Shown piece by piece: positions 36,261 to 44,087 of a stretch of 47,760 bases of DNA (positions are counted from its first letter, which is position 1; every line of letters begins with the position of its first letter). The stretch covers positions 1-47,760 of the forward strand of contig QHYZ01000093.1 in assembly GCA_003225295.1 (NCBI GenBank), written 5' to 3'. Position numbers and translations under genes: made by a program. This DNA comes from Acidobacteriota bacterium (GTDB lineage: Bacteria > Acidobacteriota > Terriglobia > Acidiferrales > UBA7541). The notes beneath the pieces are model-generated. The model saw nothing but the letters and a program-made list of their open reading frames with translations, made no database searches and was not told where the DNA came from.

Positions 36261-37484
36261 ATGTTCACTGCCACCGCCAACCTGATTCTTCCAAGTACTG
36301 TCACAGGCTCGTTTCCGCGACCACGCTGGTTCGACGTGAGTATGTGGGGCCGCCCGCTGGACACCTGCATGCTCGATATCCGCTTTCGCGAGAAGTTTCA
36401 AGACGCGCTGGCGGTGGTGATAAGTGATCAGGAGCGAGCGGGGCTCGACATCCTCACGCACGGCGACTTTCACCTCGATGAGGACATGGCAGGCCGCGCG
36501 TGGCACCACTACCCGCTCCAGCGCTGGGCCGGCTTTGAAGGGGACTATCTGCAGCCGGAGCAGACGACCGCGCCTTGGCTCCACTATCCATGCGGCACGC
36601 TACTGAACGAGATCTACACTGGCTGGAGATGGCCGCACGTTGTCGACAAGATCGAGCACAAGCCGCTCGGCTATCCAAAATTGTGGCGGATGGCGCAGGG
36701 AAAGACTCGCAAGCCGGTAAAGTTCGGCACGTGCTGCTCGCAGGTGATGGCGCTCTTCCTGGACATCCACACGCCCAAGTACAAGGACAAGCGCCAAGTG
36801 ATTTGGGATATGGCAGAAGCGATGAATAAGGAATTGCTCGCGCTGCGTGATGCAGGTTGCCGGTGTATCCAAATCGAGGAGCCGACGTTCCACTTCATGG
36901 CGAACACCTACGGCAAAGACCATGAAGAGGTCAAGTTTATGGTCGAAGCGTTCAACCGCGAGGTCCAAGGGCTGGATGACGTCGAGTTGTGGATCCATAC
37001 ATGTTGGGGCAATCCGAACATGCAGCGCGTGATGGAAGATACGAGTTACGCGAAGTCCATCGAGATCTATCTGGAGCGATGCCGGGGCGATGTGTGGACG
37101 CTTGAAATGAGGGATCGTAATCAGAAAGATCTCGAACTATTTGAGCCATTCAAGCAAGGCCTGAAAAAGAAAATTGCTGTGGGCGCCGTCAGCCATCGCG
37201 CGCTGCAGGCGGACCGGCCGGAAGACGTGGCCGCCGAGATCCGCAAGGCGCTGAGGTTCATTCCGGCAGAACATTTGATTGTATCGAGCGACTGCGGCTT
37301 TGGCCGTCAGGGGTGCAACCGAGAGATCGCCTTCTACAAGGCGAGTGCGATCGCACAGGGCTGCAATATCATTCGGCGCGAGCTTGGCCTGCCTGTGACC
37401 TACGTGCCGGCCGCCGATCCAAGTTTGCAAGTCGATGTGGTACCTGGGCGGGACGTCGCGTCAATCAGATTGAGCGCTTCGTGA
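36261..37484 (+). CDS. MetE-like zinc methyltransferase homologue (cobalamin-independent methionine synthase II family)
   Basis: 407 residues from ATG 36261 with GGAGGAA seven bases upstream. A single TIM-barrel domain of the MetE C-terminal type: TVTGSFPRPRWFD opens it; LTHGDFHLDEDMAG, GCRCIQIEEPTFHFM and the zinc residues follow, with His and Cys in WIHTCWGN, an acidic residue in WTLEMRD, and Cys in SSDCGFGRQ. It lacks the N-terminal MetE half, as do archaeal MetE-like and epoxyalkane:CoM transferase-type enzymes. It should activate a thiol or thiolate for methyl or alkyl transfer in the cytoplasm; the natural substrate is unknown. No methionine genes flank it. Confidence 0.88.
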   Translation: MFTATANLILPSTVTGSFPRPRWFDVSMWGRPLDTCMLDIRFREKFQDALAVVISDQERAGLDILTHGDFHLDEDMAGRAWHHYPLQRWAGFEGDYLQPEQTTAPWLHYPCGTLLNEIYTGWRWPHVVDKIEHKPLGYPKLWRMAQGKTRKPVKFGTCCSQVMALFLDIHTPKYKDKRQVIWDMAEAMNKELLALRDAGCRCIQIEEPTFHFMANTYGKDHEEVKFMVEAFNREVQGLDDVELWIHTCWGNPNMQRVMEDTSYAKSIEIYLERCRGDVWTLEMRDRNQKDLELFEPFKQGLKKKIAVGAVSHRALQADRPEDVAAEIRKALRFIPAEHLIVSSDCGFGRQGCNREIAFYKASAIAQGCNIIRRELGLPVTYVPAADPSLQVDVVPGRDVASIRLSAS

Positions 37485-37816
37485 CACTAGACTGTGCCGG
37501 AGCGCTTCCATGAGAGGGGAGTCGATCCGCACTGGCTATGGCGATCTAGGGCAAGTCGGCATCTCACACTTGTGGCCCCCGTCATCCAAGAACCGCGTCC
37601 GAGGAGACGCGAGAGTACTCCCCTGCGGCGCATTTCCTCCGACATGACTTCGGGGGAAGCCGGCTGGATTCCAGTCGTCCGGCAAGTAATCAAGCATGTG
37701 CATTTACTTCGCGTGGTCTGTTATCCGGTCGGAAATTGTGAATGGTGGACGAAGGCGATCGACTACTCGGTCTACCTTGTCCCATACCCTATACTGAACA
37801 GAGTTAGGTTCGCGCC
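37485..37816. other. Intergenic, no gene supported
   Basis: About 330 bases between the MetE-like and PhyH-type genes. A 118-residue open frame (37494-37850) has no family likeness and overlaps the next start. Confidence 0.4.
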
Positions 37817-38563
37817 GTGGACCACGAACAAGCTGTCCGATATCGCCTAACGCTTGATTCTCATGCGCCATCGGTGGTGGGCGATGCGCAGATCAGGCAG
37901 TTCATCCGTGATGGGTTCGTGAAAATCCAGGAGGCTTTTCCGCGTGAGCTTGCGGACGAGAGCTGTTCCATCCTCTGGCGGGACACGGGCTGCGATGAGG
38001 CCGACCCAACAACCTGGACGAAGCCGGTGAGGCCTCGAAGCGATCTCGGGACGTTCCCAATTCGATTTCCGTCGCCCGACGATCCAGGAGACGCGGGCTG
38101 GCACGTGGATAGCAGTTTCCCTCCTGATCTCGGCGATACCAATGATTTTCTGAACTGGCGCATCAACGTGTTTTCTAAGGGAAGAGCCCTGCTGATGCTG
38201 TTTCTTTTCTCCGATGTCGGCGAAAGTGATGCGCCAACCCGCATTCGTGTCGGTTCGCATCTCAATGTCGCGAGGATTCTCTCCCCAGCGGGGGACAACG
38301 GTTTATCGGCAAGAGACCTAGCCGCTGCGGGGGGTTTTGCTGAAACGGCTGCGCGGCGTGAGGTACTCGCGACAGGCGACGCAGGCACCGTCTACCTGTG
38401 CCATCCGTTTCTGGTGCATGCGGCTCAGCAGCATCGCGGTTCCCGCCCGCGCTTTCTCGCACAGCCGCCTCTTGTGCCGGCTGGGCCCTTTCTTCTCAAC
38501 CGCACGGATGGGGCGTACTCGCCCGTCGAGCAAGCCATCAGGATCGCTTTGCAGGACGGCTGA
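37817..38563 (+). CDS. Phytanoyl-CoA dioxygenase (PhyH)-like Fe(II)/2-oxoglutarate oxygenase, likely internally deleted
   Basis: 248 residues from GTG 37817 (AGGT upstream). PhyH features: QIRQFIRDGFVKIQEAFPRE, the facial-triad HxD in WHVDSSF, and a distal His with Arg in CHPFLVHAAQQHRGSRPRF. Relatives I recall have about 35-40 more residues between WTRPV and LGTFPIRFP, covering the segment on small helices that closes the substrate pocket. Here TTWTKPVRPRSDLGTFPIRF joins these directly in frame. So it may be a shortened or inactive oxygenase. The substrate is unknown. It stands in a loose plus-strand series after the MetE-like gene. Confidence 0.78.
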   Translation: MDHEQAVRYRLTLDSHAPSVVGDAQIRQFIRDGFVKIQEAFPRELADESCSILWRDTGCDEADPTTWTKPVRPRSDLGTFPIRFPSPDDPGDAGWHVDSSFPPDLGDTNDFLNWRINVFSKGRALLMLFLFSDVGESDAPTRIRVGSHLNVARILSPAGDNGLSARDLAAAGGFAETAARREVLATGDAGTVYLCHPFLVHAAQQHRGSRPRFLAQPPLVPAGPFLLNRTDGAYSPVEQAIRIALQDG

Positions 38564-38788
38564 GTTCGGGCTGACGCCGTAACGTTAGGTCCATGCCGTC
38601 CGGTTGGCAATTCGAAGACGATGCCAGCGCCTTCAATCAAATCCTGAATATGCGCTGGGCGATGGAGTTGGCGGCCCCGGCCCGCTGAATTGCTCGCGCC
38701 GCCGGCTAGCTTCCGCCCAGCTTCCGCCCTCGCCATACCGAATTCGTTGATGGTGCGTGATAGAATCCCGCATCGGGAGGGAACGGCG

Positions 38789-39028
38789 ATGGAAACTCAG
38801 CCCGAAGTCGTCGAGTATTTCAGGAGCCTGGAGATCGCGCTGAATGAGCAGAAGAAGAAAGGCACGCCCAAAGGAGACCCCACGTACAGCAGGATATATA
38901 CCCAACTCGCTAGGGACATTGCGCAAATAGGCATCGCGCGAGATGAGCTTCCTGAGGCCGCCAAAATATGCGGTCACCTCAGCACGTTCGAACGCTTAGA
39001 ACAGCTCATGAAGAAACCCGTCGGTTGA
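38789..39028 (+). CDS. Small hypothetical protein (79 aa)
   Basis: ATG 38789 with a strong GGGAGG eight bases upstream. The sequence is mostly helical and charged (VVEYFRSLEIALNEQKKKG, IYTQLARDIAQIGIARDEL, STFERLEQLMKKP), soluble, with no membrane or signal segment. No family recognised. The ribosome site and coherent helical pattern support a real gene. It follows the PhyH-type gene by 225 bases. Confidence 0.55.
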   Translation: METQPEVVEYFRSLEIALNEQKKKGTPKGDPTYSRIYTQLARDIAQIGIARDELPEAAKICGHLSTFERLEQLMKKPVG

Positions 39029-39582
39029 CCGAGGAACGATTAGCTGTTCGCGACAGCTATTCTTGATTCTGCCCGCTTCGCTTGTGATTGTCGCTGAGTT
39101 GGCCCTGTACTATCTCAATGCCAGGTGGAGGACCAGAGTCTGGAATTGGGGGGCCTATCACTAGGCCGCTGACTGGATTCCGTCTGTGATTGCCTTGGTG
39201 AGCGGCTGCGTGTATTCACGTCACGGTTTGTCCCTGTTGCCCTAGTCAAATATTCTTGTGGCCCCGCATACCGTCCGCTCAGCTGAGGGAGCGTTTGGAA
39301 CGATGCTTGGCCTATCCTACGCTCGCGCAAGAATCGGAGAGATGAAAGAAGAAACGGAACCGACGCAACCGCATCCGCCCAAAAGCAAAAGGGGCTATCA
39401 TCTCCGTCCGATTTAGTCCCGAAACTCATCTTCCCCAAACTTTCCGTACCCAAATTGCCAGGTCGATAAAATCTCATCAGTTTTACGACCATTCACGATC
39501 CGACTAGCTTACGGAACTCCAAGAAGTCGGCCCAACTACCAAGGCCTGCAACCATCAGAACATTCGACTCGCTGTCGCCAAT
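39029..39582. other. Intergenic, no gene supported
   Basis: About 550 bases between converging genes (plus to 39028, minus from 40164). A 33-residue hydrophobic frame at 39063-39164 is noted but not supported as a gene; no terminator hairpin was recognised. Confidence 0.35.
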
Positions 39583-40164
39583 TCAGCGGAAACCAAACCT
39601 AAAAACAACTCCGGCCGTGAGCGTGTATGTTGTCTCCCAAGCGCTCCGCCGAGTAGGAAGATATTCAACTTGGAACGCCCGAATCGCCACAAGTCGTGTC
39701 CAGTTGACGTCCAGACCACCGCCGAGACCCAACGTGAGACTGTTTTGACGAATGAGGTCCTCGTAGAGTGTGCCAGCCTGTCCATACAATCGCGTGTTGG
39801 TGACACCCACCAAGATATTGCCAAAGGCGGTAGCCTTGTGTCTCTGAAGAGTGAATTGAGGGCCGAAAAGCGCCTCTGTTGTCTGCAGATGAACCTTGGT
39901 GAACGGCGGCGGAGGGGTCGTTGTAGTTCTCCCGAATTGGAAACCGACGTCAGCAAGCAGCCGGATATTTCGGTGTGGATTAAAACTGAAGTCCAAATCG
40001 AATCCGTCGTAATTCCTGTTGCTGGAGCTGAATAGGGACGCCTGTGGACCGAGATTGACGTTCGCATAGGAGAAGCCCCCGAACGCTTCCCACCGCGGAA
40101 ATTCTTGGGCACGAGCAGTGAAAGGGGCGGCCACAAGCGCAAGCCCGAGGGCTAGGATTTTCAG
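39583..40164 (-). CDS. Outer-membrane beta-barrel protein (OmpA/Opa-like), probable CTG start
   Basis: 193 residues if read from CTG 40164. The leader is a textbook signal peptide (LKILALGLALVAAPFTARAQ), preceded by GGAGG seven bases before the CTG. GTG 40134 is the next start but would cut the hydrophobic core. The mature part alternates polar and aromatic residues in about eight strands (WEAFGGFSYANVNLG, IRLLADVGFQFGRTT, ALFGPQFTLQ, SLTLGLGGGLDVNW) and ends in VVFRFGFR, near the aromatic end signal. It should be an outer-membrane barrel of about 8 strands with no enzyme role inferred. Confidence 0.8.
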   Translation of the reverse strand: MKILALGLALVAAPFTARAQEFPRWEAFGGFSYANVNLGPQASLFSSSNRNYDGFDLDFSFNPHRNIRLLADVGFQFGRTTTTPPPPFTKVHLQTTEALFGPQFTLQRHKATAFGNILVGVTNTRLYGQAGTLYEDLIRQNSLTLGLGGGLDVNWTRLVAIRAFQVEYLPTRRSAWETTYTLTAGVVFRFGFR

Positions 40165-40453
40165 TGTGCGCCTCCAGGAATCTTAGCGGAGTCTAGCGGT
40201 GTGGAATAGGTGCGTCGGTTGCTCCGGAATGAAATCCATCGCCCCGATCCAACTCTATCTGCCGGACCACCTCCGATAGAGAACGCACGTTTCGGGAGTC
40301 ACACCGCGTTTGCACTGAAGAAAAAGCCTCCGACAATGCCAACAAACTGGCGACCGCGATGACAGCTTGCCAACCCGGCACACGTTCACAGGCCGATCGT
40401 TTACTTCTTAATCGTCAGCCGGCAGGATAATACGACGGCGTCGCCCCGGCCCA

Positions 40454-41335
40454 CTAGGCGAGTGCCAGATTCAGATTCTCGATCGCCTCGTCGATCTCGG
40501 CAGCGTTCTTGTAGCCGACTGTAACGCAATCGACACCGGCGTTCTTGATCGCGAATCTCATTGCCGCCTTGCGGTCCTCACGGTTGAACGTACCCTCTCC
40601 CACAAGTTTCATGCTGACTACGCCCATTCCTTCTTTGCGTACCTGCTTGACGTGGGTGACAACTTCGGTGACGTTGCCCAGTCCGTCGGTGTTGTAATCC
40701 TCGGCGTCCATTCTGATGCCCTTGTGATTCATCCGGATCATGGCGATGTCGAGCCACCTGTTTCCGGGGACTTGGCGCAACGCCGGAAGCCCGTGAACCG
40801 ACGCGCCGTGACTCACTATAGCTTTCTTCGACTGAGCCTCCAGAATTCCATCCTGCCACTTGCTCGTGTCCGCGGGCCATGTTGCATTATGTTGCCAGTG
40901 CAACAGCATGACGTCGAAGTATTCGGTATTCGCGAGTTTGCGGAGCTCGTCGAATTTCTCTTGCGGATTCACACCTTGTCGGGTGGTCACCTTCGACATA
41001 AGGCGATAGCTATCGCGTGGAATGCCCTTTAGGGCCACTCCGAGCATCCTGTGCATCTCGCCGTAAGACTCAGCAGTCTCGAAGAAGCGAATGCCGCTGT
41101 CGTAGGCGTAGCGCACCAGCCTAGTAAACCCGTCTTGTCCCAAGTCGCGCTGTACCCGGCCGCTAAAGCTGCCTGTACCAAACGCGAGCCGCGTCACCTT
41201 CACTCCAGATTTTCCGAGCGTTACCCAATCTGTCGCGGTCTGGCGCGCCGCGCTCAGCGGGAGGCTCCCGGTGACGCCAAGGACGCCGGCGGCGAGTCCG
41301 GTTTTCAGGAATTCACGTCTGGTGTAGTGAGACAC
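40454..41335 (-). CDS. Tat-exported aldo/keto reductase homologue
   Basis: 293 residues from GTG 41335 (GAGGTG nine bases upstream). Tat signal TRREFLKTGLAAGVLG. The AKR TIM barrel follows: TLGKSGVKVTRLAFGTGSFS, IRFFETAESYG, LMSKVTTRQG, DVMLLHWQHN and the later KNAGVDCVTVGYKN helix. Of the catalytic tetrad, Tyr (ESYG), Lys (MSKV) and His (LLHW) are present, but the Asp of FFDTA is Glu. The usual nicotinamide-binding end is short. Such exported AKRs are common in soil Acidobacteria; whether NADPH reaches them in the periplasm is open. It stands alone. Confidence 0.87.
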   Translation of the reverse strand: MSHYTRREFLKTGLAAGVLGVTGSLPLSAARQTATDWVTLGKSGVKVTRLAFGTGSFSGRVQRDLGQDGFTRLVRYAYDSGIRFFETAESYGEMHRMLGVALKGIPRDSYRLMSKVTTRQGVNPQEKFDELRKLANTEYFDVMLLHWQHNATWPADTSKWQDGILEAQSKKAIVSHGASVHGLPALRQVPGNRWLDIAMIRMNHKGIRMDAEDYNTDGLGNVTEVVTHVKQVRKEGMGVVSMKLVGEGTFNREDRKAAMRFAIKNAGVDCVTVGYKNAAEIDEAIENLNLALA

Positions 41336-41557
41336 GGATGCACCTCAAATGGGGCGAATGATAGCGCGAGTGTAATGGAGCGGAGATGCCGGTTCGGCGG
41401 GAGGCGACTGGGTGTCCAAAGGCCATGACAAGACAATCCTATTACGAAAGTCGAATATCAGCTATAGCGGAGGTGTTGACTTGCCTCTGTTCCCTCGTTT
41501 CGCCAGTGGAGGCGACCGGCCGTGGATAGGTATTCATCACTTGCTCAAATTTGGCAA

Positions 41558-43270
41558 TCAATAGTGCCAGGCAGCCGTGTTCTCCCCGGGCGGGGAGTTC
41601 TTCACAATGTGTTCCGCCATCCACTGCACTAGGTTCGCAGTCGAGGTGGGCTGCCAGCCGTGGCCCTTCATCGGTCGGCCGTACTTGAATTCGCAATCGC
41701 ACGGCGGGTTTTGTAACACCTTCAGCTCCTCTTCAAGCTTGTATACCGCCAGGTTCAAATAAAAATTGTCCATGTCGCCGACGTACACATGAATCTTTCC
41801 TCGCAACTTTGGCCCGAGGGTGGCCCAATTGGTTTTGAGGTTGTAGGTCAGATCGTACCCGTGGTCGCGCATGTATAGTGCCACGCTGTGATCGATTTTC
41901 CCCGTCTGCTTGTCCCACAACGGCTTTGGATAGCCATCCTCGCCTACCGGTCCGTAAGTTGCTTCCCAAATTTCCAACTGTTGCCCCGAACGTCCATGGC
42001 TGCCCAATACGTCTTCGTGCTGGCTTAACTCCTGCGCCGTAAGTTCCGGCTGGCCGTCGGACTTGCGCATTATGTAGCGAGGCGCTTGCTGCCAAGTATG
42101 TTCCGGCTCGAAGAACGCGTTTTCGTCTTCGTATACGTTCGAAAGCCCATAACGCCGAAAATCGATTGGGTCGGGGTAAAGCGTCCATGTCCCACCGAAG
42201 AAGTCCGGATAGAAAACCTGTACGCCGAGTGACTCCCACCCGCCCGTTGAACCGCCCGTAAGCACTCGCGCAAACGGTTTGGGGATCATCCGGAAATGCG
42301 CTTCGAGATACGGAATCATCTCCGTAATCAGCGCATCGCCAAAGGGCCCGTTGTTCACCGAATTCACCGCATAAGAGTCGTCAAAATACGGAGTCGGGTG
42401 CTGGAACGTAACCGCAATCATGCGAGGAAAATTTTCGGAATTCCACGACTGATAAAACTCGTAGCTCGTCTCGCGGTTTAGGTCGGCCAGTTGCGCACGC
42501 CGTCCGGCGCTGATCGATCCATCCTCGGTGGAAAATCCGAACGGTGGCCGGAGACTAAAATGGTTTTCCTCATAAATCACAGGATAGTGCGTGTTGGGAT
42601 GCTCATCGTAGCCTTTCGGCAGCAGCACAATCGCGCCTAGGTAAATTGGATGGCCCCAGAACTTGGTGAGCATTTCACTCTGGATTTTGATGTGCTTGAC
42701 CCACGGCGTGTCCGCAGGCGTCTGCACCGGTGGAATTACCTTCGTCAAGCTTAGTCGAATGTCGTAACCGGCTGCCGGGTCCAGATGCACCCGCTGGACT
42801 TCGCTATACAGGTTTCCAGGCGAGATGTTGAACTGCTGGCCTTCCCATTGGTCCATGTGCGCCCAGATCGTGTGCCCGTCGGAACGATGAAATTCAGTAT
42901 AAATGTTCAGAAGCGCCTGCACGTAATAGTCGCCCGCAGGGAGCTCGTGCAGATTCCGCAGCGGATAACCGGGCGTGGCGTTGTCAATGATTGCAGCCGT
43001 GTCGGGTAGTAATGCGTTCGCGCCGGAACCGAAGATCGGAGGTATGTCCCCGAATCCTCCACCTTGTATTCGCGGCTCAGGTGTCTCTTTCTTCGCAATC
43101 ATGACAAAAACGCGTCCAGTGATTGGTCCGGCATGCGCCGATGCGGGAAACGACACCTCGAATTTTTCTCCCGCAGATTGTGGCGCCGGCGCTGCCTGCA
43201 CATTGGCCGCCAGCGAAAAAATCGTCGCGGACAAGAGCCCGACCAAATGCCTTCTCACGACTAATCTCAT
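41558..43270 (-). CDS. Secreted esterase-like alpha/beta-hydrolase (putative esterase family)
   Basis: 570 residues from ATG 43270 (GGGGAGAAG upstream). A signal peptide (VGLLSATIFSLAANVQAAPA), an N-terminal beta domain (about 35-200, with YVQALLNIYTEFHRSDGH), and a hydrolase domain of the esterase D type (about 230-560: YPVIYEENHFSLRPPFGFS, nucleophile in TGGSTGGWESLG, acid region VGDMDNFY, His in MKGHGWQP). The open frame extends to 43441 but those 57 residues do not fit. Proteins like it are secreted hydrolases of unknown ester substrate. It is 283 bases from the broken alpha/beta-hydrolase gene and points the same way. Confidence 0.85.
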   Translation of the reverse strand: MRLVVRRHLVGLLSATIFSLAANVQAAPAPQSAGEKFEVSFPASAHAGPITGRVFVMIAKKETPEPRIQGGGFGDIPPIFGSGANALLPDTAAIIDNATPGYPLRNLHELPAGDYYVQALLNIYTEFHRSDGHTIWAHMDQWEGQQFNISPGNLYSEVQRVHLDPAAGYDIRLSLTKVIPPVQTPADTPWVKHIKIQSEMLTKFWGHPIYLGAIVLLPKGYDEHPNTHYPVIYEENHFSLRPPFGFSTEDGSISAGRRAQLADLNRETSYEFYQSWNSENFPRMIAVTFQHPTPYFDDSYAVNSVNNGPFGDALITEMIPYLEAHFRMIPKPFARVLTGGSTGGWESLGVQVFYPDFFGGTWTLYPDPIDFRRYGLSNVYEDENAFFEPEHTWQQAPRYIMRKSDGQPELTAQELSQHEDVLGSHGRSGQQLEIWEATYGPVGEDGYPKPLWDKQTGKIDHSVALYMRDHGYDLTYNLKTNWATLGPKLRGKIHVYVGDMDNFYLNLAVYKLEEELKVLQNPPCDCEFKYGRPMKGHGWQPTSTANLVQWMAEHIVKNSPPGENTAAWHY

Positions 43271-43553
43271 GCCGCTTCTCCCCTGGCGGCGTGAGCGTAC
43301 TACATTCATCACAGGCACGTCGCGAATGAAATTGGGAATCCGGAAGGCAGTTGACAGCTTCTTCGGGCGATGTAGCCATGACCGCACAAGGGGGAGTGTG
43401 AGGGGCGCGGACTTGCCGTTATAAAGCGCATGGCCGATCACTTCACTTCGGCTCAGAGCAGGAGCTAGCTAATGCGGTTCCGGTTGGCTCGTCACTCGGG
43501 CGCAATCGTCACAGTGCCAACGGAGCACATCTTCGTAGACCCGCCTGTCCCTC

Positions 43554-44087
43554 TCACGGCAAATGGCGGCCCACTGGCTGCGCAGCCAGAACATCCTTAA
43601 TGCTATCGATCACCAAGTCAAGTTGATCGACCAATACAATGCCAGCGACTTGATGAGGATGCTCGTGGTGGTACCATAGCACAAACAACCCGGCGATTGC
43701 CTGTCCGGCTAAAATGTAGGGCGGGCGTTCACCACCATTTTGGAGCCGTGCATTAAGATCGTGCTGACCTGCTTAATCGTGTCCCATTCCGGTCCGGCGT
43801 CGCTCCACTCATCGCCAGCACGATCGTATGAGCACACACGCGTAATCTTGGCGACCTCGGGCTGCACAAGCGCCCAGTCAATCGAAAAGGAGCCCCGCAC
43901 CACTTTTCAGAACCACGGTTGGACTGCCATCTCCAGTGCAGTACACGTGCAGCTTGCGACCACCAACATCCACTAGCTTTCCAGGAGGGACTGGTCGAGG
44001 CTGGTCTACGGCCTGCTCTGTCATTGCAGGTTTCTCAAACGCCACTACCAGGGCAAGGGCAGCAGCGTATGGAAGTAACCTAGTCAT
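43554..44087 (-). pseudogene. Exported alpha/beta-hydrolase, frameshifted at two places
   Basis: ATG 44087, behind GGAGGAA, starts a protein with a signal-like segment (LLPYAAALALVVAFEKPA) and VDVGGRKLHVYCTGDGSPTV, the beginning of an alpha/beta-hydrolase. At the G-run near 43893 the frame breaks and continues as GSFSIDWALVQPEVAKITRV, CSYDRAGDEWSDAGPEW. After DTIKQVSTILMHG it breaks again, and a third frame reads GERPPYILAGQAIAGLFVLW, HQVAGIVLVDQ, and stops at 43554. The nucleophile elbow, normally GHSIGG, is GQAIAG, so even a repaired gene would lack the Ser. The start overlaps the stop of the upstream permease gene by eight bases, so it was translationally coupled to it. Confidence 0.75.

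Noticed and set aside
37494-37850. 118-residue plus-strand frame
   Set aside because: No family likeness and it overlaps the PhyH start.
38593-38688. 31-residue plus-strand frame between PhyH and the 79-aa gene
   Set aside because: No ribosome site, no relatives recognised, too short to support.
39063-39164. 33-residue hydrophobic frame starting TTG
   Set aside because: Could be a small membrane peptide, but the start is weak and nothing else supports it.
11634-44087. All broken genes are merely sequencing errors
   Set aside because: Not accepted as a full explanation, because genes of about 1000 codons are open, and several remnants show large deletions and multiple indels. Single-base cases (12859, 15190, 16572) could still be errors.
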